NCBI GenBank assembly: GCA_016194745.1 | Contig: JACQBA010000011.1 | Span: 186,001 to 250,000 of the forward strand | Direction: 5' to 3' | From: Elusimicrobiota bacterium | GTDB taxonomy: Bacteria > Elusimicrobiota > Elusimicrobia > UBA1565 > JACRDR01 | DNA length: 64,000 bases | Part shown: in pieces, positions 24,122 through 33,841 of the stretch | Layout of the letters: each line of letters opens with the position of its first letter | Position numbering within the stretch: position 1 is the first letter of the stretch | Notes under the pieces: generated by a model | What the model saw: the letters and a program-made list of their open reading frames with translations, nothing else | What the model was told of the DNA's origin: nothing | Database searches by the model: none | Program-made: the position numbers and the translations under genes

Positions 24122-24789
24122 AAGCGCTGCTCCTGGACGCCGGCGGGACGATGGTGTTCCCCAACTTCAAGAGAGTCTCCGCGGAGCTCGCCAAGGACGG
24201 CATCATCGTGGCGCCGGAAGTGCTCGCCAGCGCGGAGGCGAAGGTCCGTTTCGAGATCGACAATCCCGACATCGTGAAGCAGACGAACGACTCCGAGCGC
24301 TGGAAGAACTACCTGAAGCGCCTCTTCGCCATCATCGGCGTCAAGAACATCCCGTTCACGACCCTTCTGCGCATCAAGCTCTATCACGACATCCACAACT
24401 TGTGGGACCACGTGCCGGAGGAGGTGCCGGGCGACTTGGAGCTGCTGGCGAAGCGCTTCCGCCTGGGCGTCATCTCGAACTCGAACGGGACGGTCCGCAA
24501 GCTCCTCAACCGCGTCAAGCTCGCGCATCACTTCGAGGTCATCATCGACTCGAAGGAGGAGAAGATCGAGAAGCCGGACCCGCGCCTGTTCCAGATCGCG
24601 TTGGAGAAGATGAAGCTCAAGCCGGAGGAGTCCTACTACGTCGGCGACATCTACTACATCGACGTCGTGGGCGCGCGCTCGGCGGGGATGACGCCGATCC
24701 TGATCGATCCGATGGATCTCTACGCCGGCCGGGACGTCGCGCGGGTCAAGCGCCTCTCCGAGATCGCGGACCTTCAACCCGGCACCTGA
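24118..24789 (+). CDS. HAD-superfamily hydrolase
   Basis: The 223-residue protein is a subfamily IA HAD phosphatase. Motif I is LLLDAGGTM, so the usual second Asp of DxDGT is Gly, a variant seen in some HAD groups; motif II is VISNSNG, motif III includes the Lys of EKIEKPDPRLF, and motif IV is YYVGDIYYIDVVGA. A helical cap lies between residues ~15 and 90. It overlaps hemL by ATGA and ends with a hairpin. The substrate is unknown; in this position it might process a phosphorylated metabolite unrelated to haem. Confidence 0.85.
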   Translation: MKALLLDAGGTMVFPNFKRVSAELAKDGIIVAPEVLASAEAKVRFEIDNPDIVKQTNDSERWKNYLKRLFAIIGVKNIPFTTLLRIKLYHDIHNLWDHVPEEVPGDLELLAKRFRLGVISNSNGTVRKLLNRVKLAHHFEVIIDSKEEKIEKPDPRLFQIALEKMKLKPEESYYVGDIYYIDVVGARSAGMTPILIDPMDLYAGRDVARVKRLSEIADLQPGT

Positions 24790-24790
24790 T

Positions 24791-24808
24791 CCGCCCGGTT
24801 TCGGGCGG
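24791..24808 (+). terminator. Hairpin closing the hemB-hemL-HAD operon
   Basis: CCGCCCG (24791-24797) and CGGGCGG (24802-24808) pair perfectly around GTTT, one base after the HAD stop codon. No T tract follows. Confidence 0.5.
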
Positions 24809-24811
24809 CCG

Positions 24812-24955
24812 AAGGTTCCGGAGGCGGCCGTCGCACCAGGGCATCTGGAAGCCGAGGTCCTGTTAGAACTTTTTGGCGAGCTCAAAATCGCCGCAGGGAA
24901 CGAACGCCTTCAGCTCGACGGCGTCCAGGGCCTTCTTGTCCGCGGCGTCCGTCAT
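24812..24955 (-). pseudogene. Truncated and nonsense-mutated VOC/glyoxalase-family gene
   Basis: From an ATG at 24955 the minus strand encodes a 30-residue peptide whose end, KAFVPCGDFELAKKF, is the first strand and helix of a VOC-superfamily domain (typically ...DFExSkxFYxDLGF). An in-frame TAA (24865-24863) stands exactly where the family has Tyr (TAC), and reading through it gives QDLGFQMPWCDG, continuing the VOC pattern. Resemblance ends near the HAD terminator. The gene therefore lost most of its 3' part and gained a stop. It sits at the head of the argS strand, transcribed toward the HAD gene end. Confidence 0.6.
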
Positions 24956-24995
24956 TCAAGCGTCTCCACGGGCATTGACGCGAGCGAGAGCCGCA

Positions 24996-26657
24996 TCACA
25001 TTAGTTCGGGCGCCGAGACGCCCAGCAATTCGAGTCCTTCCGCGATGACTTCCTTCACTCCGCGGCAAAGCGCGAGGCGCGCTCGGGACAGGTCCTTGTT
25101 CGACGAGTCCACGACACGGCACTTCTCGTAGAACGGGTGATAGAGGCCGGCCAGCTCGAGAAGGTAGGTCGGCAGCGGATGCGGCGACAGGGCTGACTCG
25201 CAGGCGGCCAGGGCGTCCGGGAACCACGCGAGCTTGACCAGCAGCGCGCGCTCTTCGGGCTGGGTCAGGAGCTGGCCGAGCGCCTCGGTCTCACGGACGT
25301 CGGGCGGCGCGAGGTCCGCCTTCTGGGCCTCGCGGAAGATGGAGCAAATGCGCGCGTGCACGTATTGGACGTAGAAGACCGGATTCTCGTTGGAGCGCTT
25401 CTTCGCGAGCTCGAGGTCGAAGTTCATGTGCGCGTTCGGCGTGCGCTGGGCGAAGAAGAAGCGGCAGGCGTCGCGGCCGACGTCCGCGACGAGCTCGCGC
25501 AGGGTCACGAACTCGCCGGCGCGCTTCGACATCTTCACCGCTTCCTGTCCCTTGAACAGGTGCACGAGCTGGTGGACGATCGCGTGGAAGGCTTCGGGCG
25601 GCTTGCCCATCGCCGCCACCGCCGCCTTCATGCGCGGCACGTAGCCGTGATGGTCGGCGCCGAGGATGTCGATGAGCTCGCCCCAGCCGCGGTCGAACTT
25701 GTTCTTGTGGTACGCGATGTCGGCGAGGAAATATGTCGGCTTGCCGTCCGATTTCACCAGAACGCGGTCCTTGTCGTCGTCGGCGCCCTCGACGCCGCTC
25801 GTGCCGAGCCACGTCGCCCCGTCCTTCTCGTAGGCCATCTTGCGCTCTTTGAGCCAGGCGAGGGTCTGCTCGACGGCCTTCGCGTCGTGGAGCTCGCTTT
25901 CCAGGAACCAGCGGTCGAAGCCGGCGCCGAAGGAGGCCATGTCCTCCTTGTGCTGAGCGATCAGCCGGTTCATCGCCCACTTGCCGAACTCGACCGGCTT
26001 CCAGCCGGCGGCTTCCGCGGGCAGATCGGCCGCCATGTCCTTCAAATATTCGCCCTGATAGCCGCCCTCGGGGACTTGGACGTCCTTGCCGCGAGCCTGC
26101 TCGTGGCGCGCCTTGAGCGACTGGCCCAGGATCTCCGCGCGGCCGCCGGCGTCGTTGATGTAGTATTCAGCGCCGACCTTGTGTCCGATGCGGCGCAGCA
26201 CTCGGACCAGGCTGTCGCCCAGCGTCGCCGCGCGGCCGGAGGCGAGATGGAGGGGACCCGTCGGATTGGCGGACACGAACTCGATGAGGATGGACCGCGC
26301 CCGGACGCGCGCGTTGGCGCCGTAGGTCGCCGGCTCCCGTGAAATGCGGGCGAGATTGCGGGAGAGCGCCGAGGACGTCAGGCGGAAATTGACGAAACCG
26401 GGTGGCGAGGGCTGCGGCGGCTCGACGCCCTCGAGGGCGCCGAAGGCCTTGGCCAGATCCCCGGCCACGTCGAGCGGCTTGCGTTTGAGGAGCTTGGCCG
26501 CCTGCAGCGGCCACGGGAAAGAGAGGTCGGCCGGGACGTGCGCCGGAGGCTGGGTGAACGGAAGCTCCTTTCCGGCGCCCGCGGCGAGCTCGGGCTGGTC
26601 CTTGGCCCACTCTCGGACGCGCAGCGAGACTGCGTGCTTGAGCTCTTCGAGAATCAT
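24996..26657 (-). CDS. argS: Arginyl-tRNA synthetase
   Basis: ArgS charges tRNA-Arg. The 553-residue class I enzyme has the HIGH region NPTGPLHLASGRAATLGD (HIGH appears as HLAS), the sequence EYYINDAGGRAEILG, GADHHGYVPRMKAA, the KMSKS motif AVKMSKRAGEFVTL, and the C-terminal anticodon-binding DALR-type helices. The ATG at 26657 places the usual N-terminal domain (LEELKHAVSLRV); the longer frame to 26819 runs into rsfS. It lies 5 bases after the rsfS stop and ends a six-gene minus-strand run. Confidence 0.95.
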   Translation of the reverse strand: MILEELKHAVSLRVREWAKDQPELAAGAGKELPFTQPPAHVPADLSFPWPLQAAKLLKRKPLDVAGDLAKAFGALEGVEPPQPSPPGFVNFRLTSSALSRNLARISREPATYGANARVRARSILIEFVSANPTGPLHLASGRAATLGDSLVRVLRRIGHKVGAEYYINDAGGRAEILGQSLKARHEQARGKDVQVPEGGYQGEYLKDMAADLPAEAAGWKPVEFGKWAMNRLIAQHKEDMASFGAGFDRWFLESELHDAKAVEQTLAWLKERKMAYEKDGATWLGTSGVEGADDDKDRVLVKSDGKPTYFLADIAYHKNKFDRGWGELIDILGADHHGYVPRMKAAVAAMGKPPEAFHAIVHQLVHLFKGQEAVKMSKRAGEFVTLRELVADVGRDACRFFFAQRTPNAHMNFDLELAKKRSNENPVFYVQYVHARICSIFREAQKADLAPPDVRETEALGQLLTQPEERALLVKLAWFPDALAACESALSPHPLPTYLLELAGLYHPFYEKCRVVDSSNKDLSRARLALCRGVKEVIAEGLELLGVSAPELM

Positions 26658-26662
26658 GGCGC

Positions 26663-27052
26663 CTATCGGGAGCGGCTTCTTGCGCGGGGCGGGCTCGCGG
26701 GCTCGGCCTGCCACTGCTTTCGAGGCGCGTCGTGGTACAGTTTCTCGATCGCGTAGAACTCCCGGGCGTCGGGATGCATCAAATGCACCATGACCCCGCC
26801 GTAGTCGAGCACCAGCCACAGGTCGCTGTCCGAGCCGTCGCGATGGAGAACCTCGACGCCGGCCGAGTCCATGATCTTCGAGATCTCGTCTTCGACCGCA
26901 TGCAGATGAGCCGGCGACAAGACGCTGACCAGAAGAAGATAGTCCGTCAGGCTGGACTGCTTGTGCACGTCGAAGAGCAGGATGTCCTCGCCCTTCTTGT
27001 CCTCGGCCGCCTGTGCGATGAGCGGCGCGAGCTTCCTAAATCCCCTGGGCAT
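26663..27052 (-). CDS. rsfS: Ribosomal silencing factor RsfS
   Basis: RsfS (Iojap/YbeB) binds ribosomal protein uL14 and blocks subunit joining in starvation. The 129-residue protein shows the core pattern AAEDKKGEDILLFDVHKQSSLTDYLLLVS (quoted here only by its parts KKGEDILLFDV and SSLTDYLLLVS), SDSDLWLVLDYGGVMVH and REFYAIEKLYHDA. The C-terminal 15 residues are basic and low-complexity. Its start overlaps the cNMP/GAF gene by 17 nt. NadD-YqeK and RsfS genes are often neighbours, as here within four genes. Confidence 0.92.
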   Translation of the reverse strand: MPRGFRKLAPLIAQAAEDKKGEDILLFDVHKQSSLTDYLLLVSVLSPAHLHAVEDEISKIMDSAGVEVLHRDGSDSDLWLVLDYGGVMVHLMHPDAREFYAIEKLYHDAPRKQWQAEPASPPRARSRSR

Positions 27053-27944
27053 AGCGTTTCGACTCCGCGAGACGGGACCGGAGCGAGTCCTCGGTCCTAA
27101 AGTTGATGTTCTCCAGGGAAGACGCGATGAGCCGCGCCGCCGTGGTGAGAGTCCTCGATATCTCGGCCTTCTCCTGAGGGGGAAGCGGGTTCGCGGTCCT
27201 GAAGATGAGGTAGCCCTGGAGCTTTTTCTTCCCGGGGAACGGTATGAGGTAGTTCTTCTCGTCGATCCATGTCGAATCGCTGCTGCGGGGCATCTCGACC
27301 TTGTCGTCCGAGAACGAGCCCTCCGACGCGACCAAGTCCATCTCGTCGTTGAACTCGTTGTAGAGGTAGGCGCCGGCCGTCCAGGTGCCTTCCATGTGGG
27401 GCACGAGATGGCTGAGCACCTTCTTCAAGAGCTCCTTTCCGGACTGCACGGGCTCGAGAAGCCATTGCGTCAGATCGAACAGCAGCGTCTGCTCGTTCGA
27501 GGACCTGCGGAGCCGCTGGGAAAGGACCTGCACCAGCTCCGTGAAGAAGCCGACCGCGAGCGACGGGTTCGACTCGAGCCACCGCACGAGCTGCTTGCGC
27601 TCGAGCTTCAGGACGACGGATTCCCCGGACGCGGCGGCGCGGGCCGAGCGCGCGGCGCTTTCGTCGAAAAGCACCATTTCTCCGAAGCAGTCTCCCGGAT
27701 GGAGGACGGCCAGGTCCTTGTAGGCGGTGCCGCCGTCCGCCTCCTTGACCTTCTTCATGATGCGGATGCATCCGGACGACACGAAGAATAGGCTGTCTCC
27801 GACCGAGCCCTCGTCGAAGACGACGGCGCCGTCCTTGAAGGTCTGCGGTTCGAGGAAGTCCCCAAGCGCGGAGAGCTTGTCCTGCGGGATGCGCTCGAGG
27901 AGTCGAAGGGACTTCAGCAATTTGAGCTTGTCCTGATCGCTCAT
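27036..27944 (-). CDS. Cyclic-nucleotide-binding domain plus GAF-like domain protein
   Basis: The 302-residue soluble protein has an N-terminal cNMP-binding beta roll (about 18-135): LEPQTFKDGAVVFDEGSVGD and the phosphate-binding cassette-like LHPGDCFGEMVLFDESAARSA. The second half (about 150-285) looks like a GAF sensor domain. No helix-turn-helix follows, so it is not a Crp-type transcription factor. It ends 17 nt inside rsfS and begins right after pilT (1 bp gap). Position next to pilT suggests a nucleotide-responsive regulator of twitching motility, but this is inference. Confidence 0.82.
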   Translation of the reverse strand: MSDQDKLKLLKSLRLLERIPQDKLSALGDFLEPQTFKDGAVVFDEGSVGDSLFFVSSGCIRIMKKVKEADGGTAYKDLAVLHPGDCFGEMVLFDESAARSARAAASGESVVLKLERKQLVRWLESNPSLAVGFFTELVQVLSQRLRRSSNEQTLLFDLTQWLLEPVQSGKELLKKVLSHLVPHMEGTWTAGAYLYNEFNDEMDLVASEGSFSDDKVEMPRSSDSTWIDEKNYLIPFPGKKKLQGYLIFRTANPLPPQEKAEISRTLTTAARLIASSLENINFRTEDSLRSRLAESKRYAQGI

Positions 27945-27945
27945 C

Positions 27946-29043
<1,098 letters not shown>

Positions 29044-29073
29044 TCTAGCTCCTGTTGCGGCGACGCCTGCGGC

Positions 29074-29952
29074 TCAGTCGGCTTGGCCGCCCGCCTGCAG
29101 CGCCAAGCATGAGGCATAGTCCCTGCCGATCAAGGCGGTCACCGCGGCCCGGGGAGTCGGTTCGATGCGGCTGACGACGTAGGCCTGCCGGCAGCCGAGC
29201 GCGTCGCGCACGAGCCGCGCCGCCTGGAAATCGCCGGTCCGGTCGATGACCTGCGTGTGCTCGGAGATCGAGGGGGCGTTCCCGAAATCGACGACGTCCG
29301 CCTTGTTTGATCTTAATACTTTTGTGGCCAGTAAAGCGACTCCCCCGCTTCCCGAGGCGTTGAGCACCTGGACGGTCACCGCGGGCGAGCGATTGGCGAG
29401 CGGCGCGTACGGTTCCGCCGCCGGCGGTCCCAGGAGCGAGGCCAGGACGCGGGAGTCGTCCGGCGGCGCCGGCAGCCAGTACAGGCGCACGTCGTCCGAG
29501 CGCAGCCGGTACGCCTCCAGGGCGAGCGCGATCGACTCGTAGCGGCCGAGGCCGGAGGACGTGCGGCGCGCCGCGGAGGCGAGCCCGGGTAGGCGGCGAA
29601 GGAAGCCGGCGTCCCGCGGCCATGAGTCGATCCAGGCCTTCACGGCTTCCGGGGACTGCGCGGGTCCGAATCGCGCGGGCAGCTCGGCGCGCGCGTGAAG
29701 GACCCTGACGCCGTCGAGCGCCGGGTCCGGGTCCTTTTCTGAAAGGCGGACGATGCTCAGCGCGCGCAGGTTCCAGGAATAGACGAGAAGATACTTGGCT
29801 TGCGCGCCGTCCGCGGCGCCGCGCAGGCGCAGGCGGGCCACCGTCGGGCGGTTCCAGTCCGCCGCCGCGGAGGCGTGATGCAGGTAGCCGAGGGCGGCGC
29901 ACAGGAGGATCCCGGCGCCCGCGACGCAGCGCTCGACGAATAGGCGGTTCAT
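29074..29952 (-). CDS. Membrane-anchored LytR C-terminal domain protein
   Basis: The 292-residue protein has an N-terminal signal-anchor (AGAGILLCAALGYLHHASAAA), a middle region with DALDGVRVLHARA-like strands, and a C-terminal LytR_C domain (about 190-285) starting VTVQVLNASGSGGVALLA, with VIDRTGDFQAARLVRDALG. The catalytic LCP phosphotransferase domain is absent or unrecognisable. LytR_C domains are found on cell-wall associated proteins, function unclear. The ATG at 29952 overlaps the nadD-yqeK stop (ATGA). Confidence 0.78.
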   Translation of the reverse strand: MNRLFVERCVAGAGILLCAALGYLHHASAAADWNRPTVARLRLRGAADGAQAKYLLVYSWNLRALSIVRLSEKDPDPALDGVRVLHARAELPARFGPAQSPEAVKAWIDSWPRDAGFLRRLPGLASAARRTSSGLGRYESIALALEAYRLRSDDVRLYWLPAPPDDSRVLASLLGPPAAEPYAPLANRSPAVTVQVLNASGSGGVALLATKVLRSNKADVVDFGNAPSISEHTQVIDRTGDFQAARLVRDALGCRQAYVVSRIEPTPRAAVTALIGRDYASCLALQAGGQAD

Positions 29953-31082
29953 GCGGATTCGACGGCGCTGTTCCACAAGGCGGAGGCGTCCGGATGGAGC
30001 CATTGACCGCCCTCCACCACGCAGCGCAGCTTGAGGCGGACCGCCTCGAGGAACGCGGCGTCGAGGTCCTTCTCCGCGGTCCGCCGAATCCTCGCCGCTT
30101 CCCGAAAACCGCGGTCCTCGGACGCGCTGTCGGCGACGTACAGGAGCCGCGCGAGCGGCGACATCCTCCGCGCGCCGAAAGTGTGGAGGCGGATGGCCTG
30201 CAGGACGTCGCGGTCGCGCACGCCGTAGCGGCGGCGCGCGAGGTCCTCGCTGACGAAGGCGTGGGCCAGCATCGGGTTCCGGCTCAGGATCTCGGATTTG
30301 GCGGGGATCCGCAGGCGGCGGTTGGCGGCGTATCGTGCGACTCCCGCCGGATCGAACCGCCGCCCGGCGTCGTGGAGGAGTCCGGCCAGCGCCGCGCGCT
30401 CCGCGTCCAGGCCGTGGCGCTCGGCCAGCGAGACCGCCAGCCGCGCGACGGCCAAGGTGTGCGCGAAGCGCCCCGGGGCCAAGGCGCGCCGCAGGTCCGC
30501 GTGGATGTCCGCGGCGTACAGCCCTCGGCGGCTGATGCAGCCGAGTATCGGTTTGGGAATCGATCCCGACGCGTCCATTCCGGCGACCAGCCGCGCGCGG
30601 AGGATCGTCGAGGAGACGTCCGGAAACACTCCCGGGAGGACCTGCGCTTTAAGGGACCCTGGGATGGAACCGCCCGGCCGGCGCCCCACGATCCAACGGC
30701 AGGAAGCGCGCACTTCGGCGTGGCGCTTCCAGCGGCCGATCGACGCGGCAGCGTCGCTTCCGGTGAGGAGCCAAATCTCGGCGCCCGTATGAAGACGCCG
30801 GAGCCGGCGGGGCGCCTGATAGGTGTAGGTCGTCTTGCCGCGCTCGAGCTCGAAGGCGTCCGCGCGGACGCCGCGCGAGGCGCCGCCGCAGGCGGAGGCC
30901 AGGAGCCGCGTCATGGCCAGGCGGTCGGATGCCGCCGCGGAGTGGCCGGCTTTGAGCGGCGAGCGCCACGTCGGCATGAGCAACGTCCGGTCGGGACGCA
31001 CCGCTTTGAGGGCCGCGCGGAGCAGCGCCTCATGTCCCGCGTGCGGCGGATCGAAGCTTCCGCCGAAGAGCAAGATTCGCAT
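29949..31082 (-). CDS. nadD: NadD-YqeK fusion: nicotinate-nucleotide adenylyltransferase with HD hydrolase
   Basis: The 377-residue protein joins two enzymes. Residues 1-185 are NadD: LLFGGSFDPPHAGHEAL with the GxFxPxHxGH motif, WRSPLK, and SSTILRARL near the ISSTxIR motif. It makes nicotinate adenine dinucleotide for NAD synthesis. Residues ~195-370 are a YqeK-like HD domain (FAHTLAVARLAVSLAERHG, GLLHDAGR, ILSRNPMLAHAFV, IRLHTFG), which in other bacteria hydrolyses diadenosine tetraphosphate. Such fusions are known, for example in Mycoplasma. The ATG at 31082 follows an extended -10 at leaderless distance and heads the minus-strand run to argS. Confidence 0.9.
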   Translation of the reverse strand: MRILLFGGSFDPPHAGHEALLRAALKAVRPDRTLLMPTWRSPLKAGHSAAASDRLAMTRLLASACGGASRGVRADAFELERGKTTYTYQAPRRLRRLHTGAEIWLLTGSDAAASIGRWKRHAEVRASCRWIVGRRPGGSIPGSLKAQVLPGVFPDVSSTILRARLVAGMDASGSIPKPILGCISRRGLYAADIHADLRRALAPGRFAHTLAVARLAVSLAERHGLDAERAALAGLLHDAGRRFDPAGVARYAANRRLRIPAKSEILSRNPMLAHAFVSEDLARRRYGVRDRDVLQAIRLHTFGARRMSPLARLLYVADSASEDRGFREAARIRRTAEKDLDAAFLEAVRLKLRCVVEGGQWLHPDASALWNSAVESA

Positions 31083-31090
31083 CGCGCGAT

Positions 31091-31099
31091 AGTGTACCA
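31091..31099 (-). promoter_or_regulatory. Extended -10 promoter of nadD-yqeK and downstream genes
   Basis: TTTGG then TACACT (31096-31091) on the minus strand. Eight bases separate the hexamer from the ATG at 31082, with no RBS. Confidence 0.6.
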
Positions 31100-31160
31100 A
31101 ACGGCGCGGGTCTTCGGCCCCGCCCGGCCTACGCTAGGATGCGCGGCGAAACCGAAAAAA

Positions 31161-31703
31161 TCAGTGTCCGCCCGCGCCGACGCCGAGGGCGAGGAACGCG
31201 ATGCCGACGACGCCGAACAGGAGGCTCACGTACCAAAAGGGGCGCCGTCTCGTCAGCGCCGAGATGGCCCCGAGCGCGATGGCAATCTGGAACATCGTGA
31301 CTCCGCCCGCGAGGCGCGTATGGCTCGCGAGATGCGCCTCCGATTCGTGCTCGAGATGCTTTGCCTTCTCCTGGATCTCCTGCTGCTCGGCTTTGTATTC
31401 CTTTAGCTTCTCCTCGTCCTTCTCGGAGGCCTTTTTGCCCAATGCCGAGAGCATCTCCATCTTGGAGCCCAGCACCGCCGCCTTCACGCCCTTCGCTTGG
31501 AAATACGACCATTGGTCGGACGACTGGATGCGCGCAAGCGTGGCCTCGTTGACGTGGTGGCCCGCCATGAGCGCCGCCACGGCGGCCAGGGCCGCGAGCA
31601 GGGCGGAGCTCAGCGCGACGAAGGATATCCAGCGTTCGCCGCCGTGCGCGGCGTGGTGCAGCTCCTCGTGAAGGTGTTCTGTGGGGACTTCGATCTCGCT
31701 CAT
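31161..31703 (-). CDS. DUF4337-like membrane protein, 180 aa
   Basis: The protein has a histidine-rich N terminus (PTEHLHEELHHAAHGGERW), a first transmembrane helix (FVALSSALLAALAAVAALMAG), a charged coiled-coil stretch of about 60 residues rich in Lys/Glu (KKASEKDEEKLKEYKAEQQ), and two C-terminal helices. This layout matches DUF4337 proteins of unknown function. Its own promoter places the -10 ten bases before the ATG. It is divergent from the DUF1015 gene. An upstream in-frame extension is not used because it would cross that promoter. Confidence 0.72.
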   Translation of the reverse strand: MSEIEVPTEHLHEELHHAAHGGERWISFVALSSALLAALAAVAALMAGHHVNEATLARIQSSDQWSYFQAKGVKAAVLGSKMEMLSALGKKASEKDEEKLKEYKAEQQEIQEKAKHLEHESEAHLASHTRLAGGVTMFQIAIALGAISALTRRRPFWYVSLLFGVVGIAFLALGVGAGGH

Positions 31704-31713
31704 GGTGGCCGTG

Positions 31714-31722
31714 ATCGTACCA
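31714..31722 (-). promoter_or_regulatory. Extended -10 promoter of the DUF4337 gene
   Basis: GTTGG then TACGAT (31719-31714) on the minus strand, ending ten bases before the ATG at 31703. No RBS lies between. Confidence 0.55.
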
Positions 31723-31802
31723 ACTTTTTCCGGAGCGAGGCAATTTCCGGCCGCACGCTCGCCCGCCTTGACACGTCGGCGAAAATTCGGGACCATAGAA
31801 AA

Positions 31803-32963
31803 ATGCTCCGCATCGAACCCTTCCGAGGCATCCGATTCAATTCCAGGCGCGTCCCGCTGACCAGCGCCCTCTGCCCGCCGTACGACGTCATCGCGCCCGA
31901 CATGGCGAAGCGGCTGCGCCGGATACGCGAGAACACGATCCATATAGAACTTCCCGCCGGGACGACCGACGCGAAGTATCGCCGCGCCGCGCGAACGTGG
32001 ACCCGCTGGATGAAGGGCGGGACGCTGATCCAAGATACCGCGCCGGCCTTCTACGTCCTCGAGCAGCGCTTCCGGTTGGCGGGCAGGCCGATGCGGCGCA
32101 CCGGGATCCTCGCGGCCCTGGGCCTGGCGCCGTCGAGCGCGCGGCGCGTCGTCCCGCACGAGAAGACGCTGTCGAAGCCGAAGAAGGACCGGCTCAAACT
32201 GCTCGCGGCGCTGGGGGTCAACACGAGCCCGATCTTCGCCATCTATACCGACCCGCGCGCCTCCCTGAGGTCCGTGCTCGCGCGGATCGTGCGGGGCGAG
32301 CCCGATGCCCGGGGTAAGGCGCCCGACGGAGTGACGCTGCGGCTGTGGAGGATCTCGGACCCCGCGGTCGCCGCCGGGATCTCCGCCGCGTTCGCGCCGA
32401 AGACGCTGCTCATCGCCGACGGGCATCACCGCTTCGAGGTCGCGCGCCGCAGCGGCGAGCGGTCCATTATGTGCTATCTATGCGCCGAGGAGGACGCGGG
32501 CCTCGCGGTCCTGCCGACCCACCGCGTCTTGGACGAAGGCGGCGGCGTTCCGGCGCAGATCCGCTCCTTGTGCCGGCTGACGCGCGTCTCCTCCCTGGCT
32601 CGGCTCCAGGACGCGATCCGGCGCGCGCCGTCGCCGTTCGCCTTCGGCGTGGTCCGCAAGAAGGAGTTCACCCTCGCGGTCCCGTCGCCGTCGACCGGAA
32701 AGGGCGTGCGCAGCCGACTGGGCGTCGAATGGCTCTCCAAGCGGCTGTTCGAAAAAGTGGACCCCCATCTCATCCGCTACACGCACGACGCGAAGGAAGC
32801 AGCGCGCTGGGGTTCCGGCAACGGCGGCTTGGCGATCCTCGTCAAGCCCGTCGCCGTGAGGGATATCCGCGTGGCCGTCGAGCGGGCCGGGCTGCTGCCG
32901 CAGAAATCGACGTATTTCTTCCCCAAGGTGGAGGCTGGCGCCGTCTTCAAGTCCGCAAAATGA
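31803..32963 (+). CDS. DUF1015 family protein
   Basis: This 386-residue cytosolic protein matches DUF1015: EPFRGIRFNSRRVPLTSALCPPYDVI at the N terminus (residues 4-29, shown by its parts FRGIRF and CPPYDVI), HEKTLSKPKKDRLKLLAALG, TSPIFAIY, and the ADGHHRFEVA motif near 220. The reaction is not established to my knowledge. A TTGACA at 31768-31773 might be its -35 box. It overlaps the following glycosyltransferase (ATGA), a pairing that offers no clear functional clue. Confidence 0.85.
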   Translation: MLRIEPFRGIRFNSRRVPLTSALCPPYDVIAPDMAKRLRRIRENTIHIELPAGTTDAKYRRAARTWTRWMKGGTLIQDTAPAFYVLEQRFRLAGRPMRRTGILAALGLAPSSARRVVPHEKTLSKPKKDRLKLLAALGVNTSPIFAIYTDPRASLRSVLARIVRGEPDARGKAPDGVTLRLWRISDPAVAAGISAAFAPKTLLIADGHHRFEVARRSGERSIMCYLCAEEDAGLAVLPTHRVLDEGGGVPAQIRSLCRLTRVSSLARLQDAIRRAPSPFAFGVVRKKEFTLAVPSPSTGKGVRSRLGVEWLSKRLFEKVDPHLIRYTHDAKEAARWGSGNGGLAILVKPVAVRDIRVAVERAGLLPQKSTYFFPKVEAGAVFKSAK

Positions 32964-33730
32964 AGTTCTCCGTGGTCATCCCGACCTGGAACGAGGGCGC
33001 GGGCGTCGGCTCCAACCTGAAGCGGCTGCGCGAGATCTCCGACGCGGCGGCGATGGAGGTCATCCTCGTCGACGGCGGGAGCCGCGATAATACGGTCGCC
33101 GTGGCGCGTCCGTGGATCGACCACCTCATCGAGCTGCAGACGCCGAACCGCGGCGCGCAGTTGCACGCGGGAGCCCAGAAGGCGAAGGGCGATATCCTGT
33201 TTTTCCTCCATGCCGACACGCAGCCGCCGAACAACTGGCAGGAGAGCCTCGAGAAGGCGTGGCTTCAAAGCCGCTCCTCCCCTCTCGCCGCCACCGCCTT
33301 TTCCGTCGAGTACGGTTACGACGCGGGACTCAGGCTGGCGGCATGGACGCGCAATACGAGGACCCGTGTGCGGCAGATCGTGTGCGGAGACCAGGGTCTG
33401 GCGACGACCGCCGCGAATTACGCGGAATCGGGCGGGTTTCCGGAGATCCCCATCATGGAGGACATCGAGTTCGGCAAGAGGCTGAAGCGATTGGGGCGCA
33501 TCGAGCTCCTGCCGCAGCGGATCCTCCCGGCCGCCAGGCGCCTTCATTCCCGCGGCGCCGTCCTTAATTCGATTTACAACAAGTACATCGCCTTGCGCTA
33601 CGCGCTGGGAGAGGAGCCCGCGAAGCTCTGGAAGCGCTACTACGCCGGCAGCCGCCACGATCTTCCGCCGGCGCCGCCGCCCTCGACCAAGCCTCATCCC
33701 TTCGCCGGGCGCTTCAAGCCGCGGGGCTAG
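32960..33730 (+). CDS. Family 2 glycosyltransferase (TIGR04283-like)
   Basis: The 256-residue protein is a GT-A enzyme: VVIPTWNEGAGVGSNLKRL at the N terminus, the nucleotide contacts ILVDGGSRDNT, and the metal-binding FFLHADTQPP. CGDQGLATTAANYAESGGFPEIPIMEDIEFGKRL resembles the acceptor and catalytic-base (EDIE) region of the TIGR04283 group, some of which are annotated in arsenosugar synthesis; no ars genes are near. It likely adds a sugar to a lipid or small acceptor at the inner face of the membrane. ATGA overlap couples it to DUF1015. Confidence 0.85.
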   Translation: MKFSVVIPTWNEGAGVGSNLKRLREISDAAAMEVILVDGGSRDNTVAVARPWIDHLIELQTPNRGAQLHAGAQKAKGDILFFLHADTQPPNNWQESLEKAWLQSRSSPLAATAFSVEYGYDAGLRLAAWTRNTRTRVRQIVCGDQGLATTAANYAESGGFPEIPIMEDIEFGKRLKRLGRIELLPQRILPAARRLHSRGAVLNSIYNKYIALRYALGEEPAKLWKRYYAGSRHDLPPAPPPSTKPHPFAGRFKPRG

Positions 33731-33841
33731 GAAGACTCGCGGTGCCGCTTGAAATCCGAGGGGAAACGCCTCATACTTCCGTTGAAGGTGCTAGGGGATC
33801 GTCGGTTTTGATAGAATCGGACATACTCGGAGGCTCTCCCC

